Positions 9,907-18,765 of a DNA stretch of 64,000 nucleotides are shown here, in pieces. This stretch comes from Nostoc sp. PCC 7107 (GTDB lineage Bacteria; Cyanobacteriota; Cyanobacteriia; Cyanobacteriales; Nostocaceae). Each line of letters starts with the position of its first letter. Position 1 is the stretch's first letter. The translations under genes and the position numbers were made by a program. The stretch lies in the NCBI RefSeq assembly GCF_000316625.1, contig NC_019676.1, forward strand, positions 2,622,501-2,686,500. Reading direction: 5' to 3'. The notes under the pieces are model-generated. The model searched no databases, was not told the DNA's origin, and saw nothing but the letters and a program-made list of their open reading frames with translations.

Positions 9907-10961
9907 AGTGTTCGCACTGATTAGCGATTGGCAATTTCTTCAAAAGCATAGGCAGTGAGCAGTAACTAGGCTGCTCTTAATTTCTGCAAACAGACGTATC
10001 CATCTGGGGATCATGATTCTAGCTGGGAAATACCAGCCAATGCTAATACTTGGTTTAGGGAATTTATGCAAATATCACACTCCTTGGCTAATTCTACAGC
10101 CTCATCATAACTTTTATTGTTCTATGACTTTCCGTTGCCATAACAACTAACTTTAAACCCTGTCAACAAAGCTTAACCTTTACTTATCTGTAATTGGTTG
10201 CTGAGAGTCAATTAGAGCATTAGAAAGCCACACATAATACAGATGTTTATTTAGTTTATAGGTCAATATCGTTTAATTAAAATTAAAAACATCCAACTTT
10301 ACGCATTGAATTGGGTTATAAACTTCAATTTAAACCAAGCTGATGTGCGCTACTGAACTATATTGGGTGATCAGTTACAAAGTTTAAATTAAATTTATTT
10401 AAGAATTAAAAAATTATTTGTCAACATAGCTAACTTGCAGTTATTACTCTGCTACAGCAAGGATAAAATTTCTAGTGTTTGTAAATTTTTGTTTACTGAG
10501 ATGAATCAGCCAGTTCTTGTAGCTGGCTTGTAAAGGTCAAAAATTATGCTTACTTCTAAAAATATGTAAGATAAGCTCAAATCAAGCATTTGAGCCAAAT
10601 TATTAGATGTAAAGTTTGTATTTTATATCAGGCGAGATATTTCAATTTTACTAAAACTTGAAAAAAAATATTAATTTTTTGCTTGGTTATCGCCAAACAA
10701 TTGACTGAATAATATATGTGGTAATCAAAACTGCGTCAGATAAAAGTAATATCACTTACCACACGTCAAAATAGCATTGACAACCTCATTTATCTAAATA
10801 GTTAGGAGTGATGTGTATTATCACTCCTAACTCATCACTATTGAATAAAGAGACTAATGCACAGACAAAAGTGAGTTTACAACTTCTGTTTAGGCTGCTG
10901 AGTTATAGGGAGTACCCGCAATTTCTGATTTGTACTTATGTGTTTCCCGTACATTTTGTTA
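9907..10961. other. Long gene-free AT-rich stretch upstream of the PP2C gene
   Basis: About 1 kb without a convincing gene. On the minus strand near 10025-10130 there is a short open stretch (reading DEAVELAKECDICINSLNQ) of about 36 codons ending in a stop, with no start or ribosome site; it may be the tail of a lost gene. The remainder, especially 10200-10800, is very AT-rich. No tRNA or conserved small RNA was recognised by eye. Confidence 0.4.
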
Positions 10962-11318
10962 CTACTTCTCGTCTAAGGCAACTTGGGGAACTCCCATACT
11001 GTAGTTGGCAACACGAGCAGACAGATTGTAGCTGATTTCGCCTTTTTGAAGGAGCGATCGCAGATAATGCTCCAAATCGGAACCAATGCGGCGTAAGTTG
11101 TAGTCTGTCAGGTCTCCACCACTAGAAGATTCGACCAATTCGTCAAACTTACGATAAATCTTCTGTAGAGCATCTTCATTCCAATTAAATTCGTTGTCTG
11201 GGTCAACATCCAACGTTAAAACTTGATTACTGGGAACTAATTCGCCATCCCGGTCAATTTCTGCCGCGAAAATGCGGATATGCCGGGTTGTGGACTTGAG
11301 CAGCATTAGATTGTCCAT
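10962..11318 (-). CDS. ndhM: NAD(P)H-quinone oxidoreductase subunit M
   Basis: NdhM is a small peripheral subunit of the cyanobacterial/chloroplast NDH-1 complex on the thylakoid membrane, used in cyclic electron flow and respiration. At 118 residues the length is right. The sequence shows the family's start (MLLKSTTRHIRIFAAEI), the LDVDPDNEFNW segment, the KFDELVESSSGGDLTDYNLRRIGSDLEHYLRSLL core and the NLSARVANYSMG end. There are no membrane segments, as expected for a stromal-side subunit. It stands alone, with long gene-free regions on both sides. Confidence 0.95.
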   Translation of the reverse strand: MDNLMLLKSTTRHIRIFAAEIDRDGELVPSNQVLTLDVDPDNEFNWNEDALQKIYRKFDELVESSSGGDLTDYNLRRIGSDLEHYLRSLLQKGEISYNLSARVANYSMGVPQVALDEK

Positions 11319-12221
11319 AGAATGGTGTAAGGTTTAAGTTGATTACACTGAAATCATTGTAGACGGTTGTCCAGTCCCTAAATCTGCTCTATCCATAAGC
11401 TTTCATTAATTAGTCAGTCGTTAATTATTATTAACCTTCTGCACCTGCCTCTTTCTAAATTAAATTTGGCTGAAACTCTTTAGTGTAAATGGAAAGAATA
11501 CTCCAAACCTTAGTTTTTGTGCAGATTAATCATTATCGCCTCAATTATTGATTTTTTATTTTTCTAACTAAATTCTTACTTGATTTTTGACTGCTTGAGG
11601 TTAACCCCAGCAGTTTCCATTTGTAGAATGCACAAAATTGAGAGTTTTTGATGGATATGAATTCTAAGTTTTGTACTTAATCTTAAGGTGTAAAATGCGG
11701 TATATTTTCCTACCAAAAATCACTATTCTCCTCTTAATCTATTTATTCATCAAAATCTCCTGAAATTGTTGATGAATAAAACTAACATCAAGTGTTTTTA
11801 CTTAATTATGGTGAAGCTTCCTCTACGTTTAATTAAATTGAAAAAAGACAGCGGATTTACTTACGTATAATTACTAAAAACTAAGTAAAAACTCGAACTG
11901 TTATTGACGTTAAGATAAAGTTGATGTAAAAACCTTTAAAAAGGTAGAACAACTTCTTACAGAAACTTTATTGTATAGAATCTTAAAAAATGAATAATAG
12001 TGATGGCTTACCTAAACTACTTCTGTCAGAAGAAGATCACAACTTAAGCCGTGAAAGACTAGCTAGAAAAAACACAGGAGATAGAAATGAAATCCATAAT
12101 GGGATGAATTGAAAAAATTCTTAATTGCAGCCCTATGGATTAAAAAAAATATAAAGTTATGTTCGCTAAGGATAATTGTCTCTCACCCTGATGACCACCA
12201 AGTAAAAAAATCCACAAAACC
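11319..12221. other. Gene-free stretch between ndhM and the heterocyst-regulator-like gene
   Basis: About 900 bases with no coding frame. It separates two divergent genes and so must carry both promoters. A candidate NtcA site is at 11701-11714 (listed separately). The part around 11820-12000 is AT-rich. No RNA gene was recognised. Confidence 0.4.
11701..11741 (+). promoter_or_regulatory. Candidate NtcA-dependent promoter
   Basis: GTA-N8-TAC (GTATATTTTCCTAC, 11701-11714) is followed 21 bases later by TAATCT (11736-11741), which fits the TAN3T -10 element of class II NtcA promoters. It points to the gene at 12222, about 480 bases away. The GTAN8TAC pattern alone is expected about 16 times by chance in 64 kb, so the spacing to a -10 box is what makes it worth listing. 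Confidence 0.35.
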
Positions 12222-12503
12222 ATGAACTCGAAAGCATTACCACGCCAAATAAATAATATTGAAGTAGGTGTTTATGAGTGCGAAATACATCTCAAATTTA
12301 GATTGATTGAGGAAAAGAGCCTCTTAGGCGATCGGGAACAATTGTTGCAGGTACTACTAGATGCTTTGACTGAAGGGTCTGATGACTTTTTAGAGACCCT
12401 ACAAGCTTCTGTTAAAGCTCAAGAGGTGTCGGAATTTAAAGCCTCACCTCAAATGCGTCGCCAACTAATGCGGTTACGTAATGCTGTTGATAACACTCAA
12501 TAG
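12222..12503 (+). CDS. Small heterocyst-differentiation regulator family protein (Asr1734/Npun_R1517-like)
   Basis: This 93-residue protein has an N-terminal stretch LPRQINNIEVGVYECEIHLKF, an acidic helix (LGDREQLLQVLLDALTEG) and a C-terminal basic part (SPQMRRQLMRLRNAVDNTQ). From memory it matches the small protein family of Anabaena Asr1734 and Nostoc Npun_R1517, found in heterocyst-forming strains and reported to act negatively on heterocyst formation. I could not align it here. It is isolated, with long gene-free flanks and a candidate NtcA site upstream, which would fit control by nitrogen status. No DNA-binding fold is evident by eye. Confidence 0.65.
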   Translation: MNSKALPRQINNIEVGVYECEIHLKFRLIEEKSLLGDREQLLQVLLDALTEGSDDFLETLQASVKAQEVSEFKASPQMRRQLMRLRNAVDNTQ

Positions 12504-13245
12504 TAGGCATTGCAACGGTGATTTTTGAAGTTTGCTCATTAACTTATGTTGTGCCATGTCATTATTAAGCTGTTTTCTTAACCTCACTACGAAGCTACAA
12601 GCTTGAATTTATGTTGCGCTGGTAAAAGCTTCATTAATTATCTCTGTTAGCTTTCCTCCTTATGCACTCAGGGTATATTTTGGTAGCTAACCAAATACAT
12701 TGATGTATTTGTTTTCAGGGCAAGTTACATTTTATGCAATTTTATCTATCGGTATGATTTTTCTAACCAGGGTGTTGCTTTGCGAGGAAAAGTATTCAGT
12801 ATTCACCATGTTTGTCAATTACCTAGATAATCCAAATATCTGGCAAATATTTATTGATGGCTAATGTATTTGAGCAATTTTAGTTTGAATCTTAACCAAA
12901 ATTCCGAGTTTTAATCTAGCAAAAGAATTTTTTGATACAGTGTCGGAATTAGTAGGTCAATATCTGCCAACAATCTATAAAAAAAGCTAGGAATTAGAAA
13001 CTTAGATCCTAGTATTTTTACTCAGCATCTTTAATTTAGTATTCTATGCTTTCAAGTCAGCAGTTTGCTGATAATCAATGTTTCTAGCTACACCGCGCTT
13101 GAGCGTGGTTTTGCTGTGCCTTCTGGCTTTCTAAGACTAGTCCTCGTAACCAATGCGGTATGTGCAAGTAGTTTTACTGGAGATAATTGAAATAGTGGTT
13201 GAGTTATGATGCTGAACCAAAAATCTAGAAATTATTATGAAGTGT
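12504..13245. other. Gene-free AT-rich stretch
   Basis: About 740 bases with no credible reading frame, lying between the ends of two converging genes (12222-12503 on plus and 13246-13941 on minus). A short GC-rich inverted motif (CCGCGCTTGAGCGTGG near 13095-13110) could form a small hairpin. Nothing else was recognised. Confidence 0.4.
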
Positions 13246-13941
13246 TTACTTAGCAAGACCGTGTTCTAGTGCAAAACGAACTAACTCTGTACGGCTGTTC
13301 GTACCAGTTTTACTGAACAAGCGGCTCACATATTTTTCTACATTACGAACACTTGTTTCTAAGCGACGGGCAATTTCTTTATTCATCAGCCCTTCAGCTA
13401 CTAAGTTTAAAACACTTTGTTCTCTGGGGGTCAAGTCAATTTTAAAGGGAGCCGGAGATTGAGTAATCGCACTTCTTTGCGTTAACAGTGCTTTGATTTG
13501 GGCAATCTGATTTGCCAGTTCAGCAATATCTGGAGTTTCATTCTCTTCGCCTGTAAAGGTAGGTTTAGCAGAACGACGAGAAAGCAAGTTTTCTACTATT
13601 GCTACTAACTCATCTGGGTCAAAGGGCTTAGGTAGATATGCGTCAACACCAGCTTGATAACCTTGAATGCGATCGCCTGTCATCCCTTTAGCAGTTAAAA
13701 AGACAACTGGTAGTGCTTGAAAACGGGGGTCTTCTCTCAATTGCTTGAGAAACTGATAGCCATCCACTTGGGGCATCATGATATCAGAAATCACCAAGTC
13801 AGGGGTGTTCTGCTCCATTAATTCCCAGCCGTCACGAGCGTTACTGGCAACTTGAACACTAAAGCCGCTTTCTTGTAAATAATCTTTCACCGCTTCTCTC
13901 AATCCTGGTTCATCATCTACCAGTAACAATTGTGTTGACAT
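13246..13941 (-). CDS. Two-component response regulator, LuxR/NarL type
   Basis: A receiver domain (residues 1-125) has the acidic pair DD at 9-10, phospho-acceptor Asp53 in VISDIMMP, Thr and Lys in FLTAKG, and the conserved KPFDPDEL. A LuxR-type helix-turn-helix follows at about 165-228 (LTPREQSVLNLVAEGLMNKEIA). The 231-residue length is typical. It binds DNA when phosphorylated by an unknown kinase; none is adjacent. A close paralogue of the same layout lies at 40913-41596. Both resemble the Ycf29-like regulators of cyanobacteria and algal plastids, but I cannot make that assignment firmly. Confidence 0.92.
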   Translation of the reverse strand: MSTQLLLVDDEPGLREAVKDYLQESGFSVQVASNARDGWELMEQNTPDLVISDIMMPQVDGYQFLKQLREDPRFQALPVVFLTAKGMTGDRIQGYQAGVDAYLPKPFDPDELVAIVENLLSRRSAKPTFTGEENETPDIAELANQIAQIKALLTQRSAITQSPAPFKIDLTPREQSVLNLVAEGLMNKEIARRLETSVRNVEKYVSRLFSKTGTNSRTELVRFALEHGLAK

Positions 13942-14090
13942 TTAACATTTCCTTAAGTCTATCTTTTTCCAATTTAGCGAAAGTTGGCAGTTAATGGTTA
14001 TTTATGATGATCAATAGTCATTGTTAAATTTCTTCACAAACACTTGTGAGATTCTGCCATAAATGAAAAACTGCTCATTTTTGAGCTTTA

Positions 14091-14265
14091 AGAGGTTGTT
14101 TGAAAAGTCTCATTTATTACTAGCCCTGGCGACTAGAAGTCGCGGCTATACAGACAAAACCCGTCTGCGCGGGTTAAAAATCTTAATTTTTCATTAGTCC
14201 ACTGAAGTGGACTTGGCCTGTGTAGTAGCAAATTATATTCGCCCAAAACTTTTCAAACATCCTCT
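14091..14265. mobile_element. MITE-like element with terminal inverted repeats
   Basis: The 18-base end at 14091-14108 (AGAGGTTGTTTGAAAAGT) is the reverse complement, with one mismatch, of 14248-14265. Inside are nested palindromes (GACTAGAAGTC, ACCCGTCTGCGCGGGT, AGTCCACTGAAGTGGACT) and no coding sequence. The interior matches, in reverse orientation, a segment at 29013-29103. It lies directly beside an IS5-type remnant. No target-site duplication was clear. Confidence 0.7.
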
Positions 14266-14393
14266 GAAGAATTTTTTGCCACACTTAAGCAGTACCGAGC
14301 GCTTGCAACGCGCTATGACAAACGTGCTACAAACTTTTTAGGTGCTATTTATCTGGCTGCTTCTGTCATTTGGCTCAATTAATGACACGCCCT
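14266..14393 (+). mobile_element. IS5-family (IS427-like) transposase 3' fragment, second copy
   Basis: The translation reads EEFFATLKQYRALATRYDKR, then AIYLAASVIWLN and a stop at 14380-14382, followed by the terminal sequence ATGACACGCCCT. It is almost the same as the end of the remnant at 2748-3008, but without the frameshift and nonsense codon there. Only about 39 codons remain. The right end overlaps the last codons of the DJ-1/PfpI pseudogene on the other strand. Confidence 0.8.
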
Positions 14394-14812
14394 ATATGTT
14401 CGATCTTAGTACCCAATACTTTCAGAAATTCTGCTAACCAACGGCAATGTGCGGGCCAAGCTGGTGCTGTTACTAGATTTTCATCTACTACAGCTGAATC
14501 AACTGGAATTTGCACATACATACCACCAGCAGCACGCACATCTGGAGTACAAGCTGGATAGGCTGTACAACTTTTAACTTTCAATACATCAGCAGCAGCT
14601 AATAGCTGCAAGCCATGACAAATGACCTCGATGGGTTTATTTGTTTGATCAAAGTGACGAGTAATTTCTAGCGCCTGTTGATTTAAGCCGATGTATTCTG
14701 GTGCGAGGACTCCAGGTACTACAAGCGCATCGTACGTGTTAACCTCTACTTCGGTAAAGGTAGCATTCAGAGTACAGTTGGCTTTTTTGTCGGGACAAAC
14801 AGCATTGCCATT
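14375..14812 (-). pseudogene. DJ-1/PfpI family protein, truncated at both ends
   Basis: On the minus strand the frame reads TEVEVNTYDALVVPGVLAPE, then NKPIEVICHGLQLLAAADVL, then CTAYPACTPDVRAAGG and VVDENLVTAPAWPAHC. These are the strand, nucleophile-elbow (ICHG, Cys) and C-terminal parts of the DJ-1/PfpI glutamine-amidotransferase-like family. The first third of the protein is missing: an in-frame TAA occurs just upstream of the preserved part and no start codon fits. The last residues (GRVIN) are encoded by the terminal repeat of an IS5-type fragment, so the original C-terminus was replaced by the insertion. Probably non-functional. Confidence 0.75.
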
Positions 14813-14881
14813 TTGTTATCCTCAGTTTTTAGTTATGGGTCAATAGTCTATTGAAGCTTGAATATTGACCATTGACTAAAA

Positions 14882-15334
14882 TTAAAGCAGATGAAATTCT
14901 GCGATGGCATTAGGAAAATTTTTATTTTCGTGGCTGGGACGGCTGAGTTTAATCAATGCAAATCGCTGTAGGGAAGTTAAAGCCATCCACTTTTCTAAAG
15001 TTAAGTTTACCCCTAGTTCTTGGGCTTTTTCTTGTAAAGTAACTGGTAAATTACTAGAGTCCATCCAAACAGGATAAGGATCTATAGGTAGTTGTACTAC
15101 AGGTGTACCTGTTCTCTCTAAAATTAGTTGCTGGAGATATTCTTTGTAAGTTTCAATTTCGGTTTGTGTGCTGCAAGGCAGTTCAAATAAAGCTTCACGC
15201 TCATCTTGAGTCATCTGTAACCAATCTGATAGCTTGAGCTTGATACCACAAGTATCTAATTTGTATCTCACCTGCATGGGTATACAGCGTAGAGAAGTAA
15301 CAAAGTCTGCTTCAAATTCAAAAAAGGTTTTCAT
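14882..15334 (-). CDS. narM: Nitrate reductase-associated protein NarM
   Basis: NarM is required for active NarB nitrate reductase in cyanobacteria and probably helps its maturation. The 150-residue protein starts MKTFFEFEADFVTSLRCIPM, then LDTCGIKLKLSDWLQM and, later, LGVNLTLEKWMALTSLQRFALIKLSRP, the characteristic duplicated lysine/tryptophan helices of the nitrate-reductase-associated family. The frame extends 12 codons further upstream, but the ATG at 15334 fits the family start. It lies on the same strand as nirA, nrtP and narB, downstream of narB and separated from it by a psiE-like gene. Its upstream region (15335-15530) has no exact GTAN8TAC site. Confidence 0.92.
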   Translation of the reverse strand: MKTFFEFEADFVTSLRCIPMQVRYKLDTCGIKLKLSDWLQMTQDEREALFELPCSTQTEIETYKEYLQQLILERTGTPVVQLPIDPYPVWMDSSNLPVTLQEKAQELGVNLTLEKWMALTSLQRFALIKLSRPSHENKNFPNAIAEFHLL

Positions 15335-15370
15335 ATTTGAGGTAATTTTAAAATCTACTACTAAACACAA

Positions 15371-15764
15371 ATTAATATTTGCGATATGGGGCTTCCGATT
15401 CTAGTGTAGTACAAATTTACCTCTCTCCTTACCAAAGTGATTCACTGCTTTGCTTCCCAAAGTTGTAGCAAGTGGCATTAGGGGGCGCGACAGCGAGGAT
15501 GGGGTATATTTTATATGCTTGGAAATTGCTATATAGCGATTTCCGGTGAAGTGAGGTACAGAACTAATGTTTTTTTGAACGCAGAGGGGCGCAGAGTCAG
15601 GCGCAAAGTTGAGGCAGAGAGAAGTTGCCAGGAGGGTTTCCCTCCAAGCAAACTTTGGTGGGGTTGGCTAATTTTATTAGCAATGTATTTAGTACTTCAG
15701 CAAATTAGGAAATGCCATAACATAAGAACATTTATATAAATATTTATAATCAAAAATTATAAAT
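15371..15764. repeat. Intergenic stretch with a dispersed GC-rich repeat
   Basis: The stretch between the psiE-like gene and narM contains a copy of a cyanobacterial dispersed repeat near 15580-15625 (AACGCAGAGGGGCGCAGAG and following bases), related to the motif GCGCCTCTGCGTG at 25550-25565. An open frame of 74 codons over it has repeat-derived sequence and no family resemblance, and is not called as a gene. Confidence 0.5.
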
Positions 15765-16223
15765 TTAGTGAGATTTATTTGAATTACTAGAACGAATTAT
15801 TAAATAGCTGATAGATAAAGCTAAAATTGCTATGCCTAAACCAATTATATCGATGCCTGTAACTTTTTCTAAATCAAGAATGATGATTTTTCGAGCAACA
15901 GCAATTAAAGAAGTTACAATAACCAACTCAACTTGAAAAACGTGCTTTCTTAAGTAAGCAGTGATATTTTCTAAGATTTCTAAAGCGATTAAAATATTTA
16001 GAAATAGACCAAATATTTTAAATAAGGTTGTGTTGAATTTGCCATAAGGAGTATCAAATAATTCTTTAATTAAGAAAGCTCCTAAATCACCGATCGCCAC
16101 CAAAATTACCAGTACCATTAACACAGATAAAACCTTGGAAACGATTACCTCAACGTTTTCGATAACGTACATAAAGTTTTCATCACTGGCAATGCCAAAG
16201 ATGTTCTTAAATAATTTTTTCAT
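15765..16223 (-). CDS. PsiE-family membrane protein
   Basis: A 152-residue membrane protein with four predicted helices (about 25-50, 70-95, 105-122 and 125-148) and the family's VIENVEVIVSKVLSVLMVLV start and HVFQVELVIVTSLIAVARKI motif. PsiE proteins are named for phosphate-starvation induction in E. coli; their biochemical role is unknown. The ATG at 16223 is preferred to one three codons earlier because AGGATG lies at a suitable distance. It lies between narB and narM on the same strand, so it may be read through from the nir operon, but no functional link is known. Confidence 0.85.
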   Translation of the reverse strand: MKKLFKNIFGIASDENFMYVIENVEVIVSKVLSVLMVLVILVAIGDLGAFLIKELFDTPYGKFNTTLFKIFGLFLNILIALEILENITAYLRKHVFQVELVIVTSLIAVARKIIILDLEKVTGIDIIGLGIAILALSISYLIIRSSNSNKSH

Positions 16224-16415
16224 CGGCTGCATCCTGGTGTTAACTTAATCAGAAATTGGTAAGAAAGGGGATATATTTAATTAAATATTCCGCCTTAATG
16301 GTATTCAAATAAGATGATAATTTCTAATCATCACCATTGACTTTTGTCTATTGATTAAACTACTCAATAGAAATTTTGAATTACCAATTTCTTGTTTAAG
16401 GATATACCAAGCAGA

Positions 16416-18635
16416 TCACCATTGCGACGACTGGAGTTGATAATTTTTGCTGGTAACTTCTACAGAAACTGTTGCTAGTTGGACTGCACAGGCTTTTAAT
16501 TCCGGTTGCAGAGAATCGGGACAAGATTCGGGATGGGTGAGGGCGTTAGCTTCGGCATCATTGGCCCAGAGTGCGCCCCAGTGCATGGGGACAAATACAG
16601 TACCAGGTGCGATCGCCTTAGTCACTTTTGCGGGAAAATGAGCTTGACCACGACGCGATCGCACTTCAACTACTTGGTTATCACTAATTTTCAATACCGC
16701 AGCATCACGAGGATGAATTTCAATAAATGGTTCCGGGTGCATTGAGCGAATTTTTTCAATGCGACCTGTGCGTGTTTGCGTGTGCCAGTGTCCGTAAAGT
16801 CGCCCCGTAGTTAATACAAAAGGATAATCGGGGTCTGGCGGTTCTGCCAATCCTTTAGAGTAATATGCCCCGAACCGCGCCCGACCGTCGGGAGTATGGA
16901 AGCGTAAATCAGTGTAGAGTCTTTTTGAGTTTTGAGTTACTTCTTTATACTCAGCACTCAGCACTTTTAACTCAGCACTTTTTTCTGGATGTGGCCATTG
17001 GGTTGCGCCTTGTTTTTGCAATTGTTCATGACTAATTCCTGACATATCGCATGGGCGATTTTTAGTAAGTTGGACAAACTCGGCGTAAACTTGGGCAGAA
17101 TTTTTAAAGTTAAACTTATCGGCAAAACCTAACCTTCGTCCAACTTCCGCGAAAATTTCCCAGTCAGCTTTGGCTTCTCTTGGTGGTTGGCGAAATGCTT
17201 GACACAGAGTTACCCGACGTTCGGAATTGGTCATGATGCCAGTTTTTTCACCCCACTGGGCAGCAGGTAACAGCACATGGGCATAAGCAGCGGTTTCGGT
17301 GGGGTAGTATGCGTCTTGGTAAATGGTAAAAGGCGATCGCAATAAGGCTTTCTTTGTCCGTTCCAAATCTGGCATACTTACAGCTGGGTTAGTAGCGGCA
17401 ATCCACAGTAAACCAACATCACCAGTTTCCAAGCTTGTAATCATATCCCAAGCAGTTAAACCAGGAGTAGGCGAAATTTGTCCCCGCTTCAGTCCCCAAA
17501 AATCTTCTACTTCAGCGCGATGCTGGTCATTTTTCACCAAGCGATAACCGGGTAATAAATGCGCTAAACCTCCCGCTTCTCTACCTCCCATCGCATTTGG
17601 TTGACCTGTTAGAGAAAACGGCCCCGCCCCTGGCTTACCGATTTGTCCTGTCATCAAGTGGAGGTTGATGATAGTTCTTACCTTAGCTGTCCCTTCACTT
17701 GATTGGTTGACACCCATCGACCACAAAGAAAGTACCTTTTGCGCTTGACCCCAATAACGGGCGGCTGTTTCTAAGTCTTCAATGCTGATACCACATTGAC
17801 ACGCTGCAACTTCTGGTGGATAGTGACGAATGACTTCTGCATAAGCCGAAAAATTACTGGTACAGTCATCGATAAACATCGTGTCAATGTATCCCCAACG
17901 CATCAATAAATGGGCGATACCATTTAACAAGTCGATATCTGTACCGGGACGAATTGCTAAATGTAAATCTGCGGCTTCGGCGGTGGGTGTGCGTCGGGGG
18001 TCAACCACCACCATTTTCATCTTGCGGTTTTTTTTGTGATATTTTTCTAGTCGGTTAAATAAGATGGGATGACATTCTGCTGTGTTAGTCCCAATTAAAA
18101 ATGCACAATCAGTTAACTCTAAATCTTCGTAACAGCAAGGCGGGCCATCAGCACCAAAACTTTGAATATATCCAGATACCGCACTGGACATACATAAGCG
18201 TGAATTCGCATCAAAATTGTTAGTTCCTAAACAGCCTTTTAAAAGTTTTTGAGCAATATAATAGTCCTCGGTTTGAAACTGACCGGAACCGTACATACAT
18301 ATAGCTTCTGTTCCTTGGTTGAAGCGCACAGTTTGAATGCGGTTGGTGATGAGTTCAAAAGCTTCCTCCCAACTAACTTGGCGAAACTCTTGATCTAAAG
18401 AATCCCGCACCATTGGGTAATGTAGTCTATTTTTATCTAAAGATTCGGCGATCGTTGCACCTTTCACACAAACCATACCTTGGCTGGATGGGTGCGATTT
18501 GTCGCCGCGTACTCGCCAAGTGGGATTTCCTTGACTATCTCGATTAGTTGCTTTATTAAGTTGGGCTGGCGGCGAAACTTCTAAACCACAGCCAACACCG
18601 CAATAAGGACAAAGAGTTTTAGTAAATTCAGTCAT
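16416..18635 (-). CDS. narB: Ferredoxin-dependent assimilatory nitrate reductase
   Basis: NarB reduces nitrate to nitrite with electrons from ferredoxin, using a [4Fe-4S] cluster and bis-MGD molybdenum cofactor. Cluster cysteines are Cys9, Cys12, Cys16 (CPYCGVGC) and Cys56 (GMVCVKG); Cys148 (SRLCMSS) is the expected Mo ligand. The C-terminal molybdopterin-binding domain has [17 protein letters not shown] and [10 protein letters not shown]. The length (739) is normal. An oddity is residues about 551-573 ([20 protein letters not shown]), which are encoded by seven-base intergenic-type repeats (AGTGCTG-AGTGCTG and AACTCAA-AACTCAA) inserted in frame just before the conserved [17 protein letters not shown]. 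Third gene of the nirA-nrtP-narB operon, 130 bases after nrtP. Confidence 0.97.
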   Translation of the reverse strand: MTEFTKTLCPYCGVGCGLEVSPPAQLNKATNRDSQGNPTWRVRGDKSHPSSQGMVCVKGATIAESLDKNRLHYPMVRDSLDQEFRQVSWEEAFELITNRIQTVRFNQGTEAICMYGSGQFQTEDYYIAQKLLKGCLGTNNFDANSRLCMSSAVSGYIQSFGADGPPCCYEDLELTDCAFLIGTNTAECHPILFNRLEKYHKKNRKMKMVVVDPRRTPTAEAADLHLAIRPGTDIDLLNGIAHLLMRWGYIDTMFIDDCTSNFSAYAEVIRHYPPEVAACQCGISIEDLETAARYWGQAQKVLSLWSMGVNQSSEGTAKVRTIINLHLMTGQIGKPGAGPFSLTGQPNAMGGREAGGLAHLLPGYRLVKNDQHRAEVEDFWGLKRGQISPTPGLTAWDMITSLETGDVGLLWIAATNPAVSMPDLERTKKALLRSPFTIYQDAYYPTETAAYAHVLLPAAQWGEKTGIMTNSERRVTLCQAFRQPPREAKADWEIFAEVGRRLGFADKFNFKNSAQVYAEFVQLTKNRPCDMSGISHEQLQKQGATQWPHPEKSAELKVLSAEYKEVTQNSKRLYTDLRFHTPDGRARFGAYYSKGLAEPPDPDYPFVLTTGRLYGHWHTQTRTGRIEKIRSMHPEPFIEIHPRDAAVLKISDNQVVEVRSRRGQAHFPAKVTKAIAPGTVFVPMHWGALWANDAEANALTHPESCPDSLQPELKACAVQLATVSVEVTSKNYQLQSSQW
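16921..16985. repeat. Seven-base repeat tract inside narB
   Basis: On the minus strand this reads as AAAGTGCTGAGT twice, with a double GTGCTGA unit, then AACTCAAAACTCAAAAAG. These heptamers are the kind normally seen between genes in Nostocales; the same GTGCTGAGT unit occurs between genes at 55001-55022. Here the tract keeps the narB frame open and encodes about 20 residues. Confidence 0.75.
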
Positions 18636-18765
18636 GTAGCTACACCTAATTTATCGGTGTTGATCAGCGGGTTTATTTTTTATTAACCGCCGATGCACGC
18701 GAATGAACGCAGATAAAAGAATCAGGATGAAATTATTTATCGCATTTCATCCCTGATTTGTTGGG

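Noticed and set aside
10025-10135. Short minus-strand coding-like stretch (DEAVELAKECDICINSLNQ)
   Set aside because: Only about 36 codons, preceded by an in-frame stop, with no start codon or ribosome site; at most a gene relic.
15515-15739. A 74-codon plus-strand frame between narM and the psiE-like gene
   Set aside because: Its sequence derives from a dispersed repeat (GCAGAGG-type) and it has no family resemblance or ribosome site.
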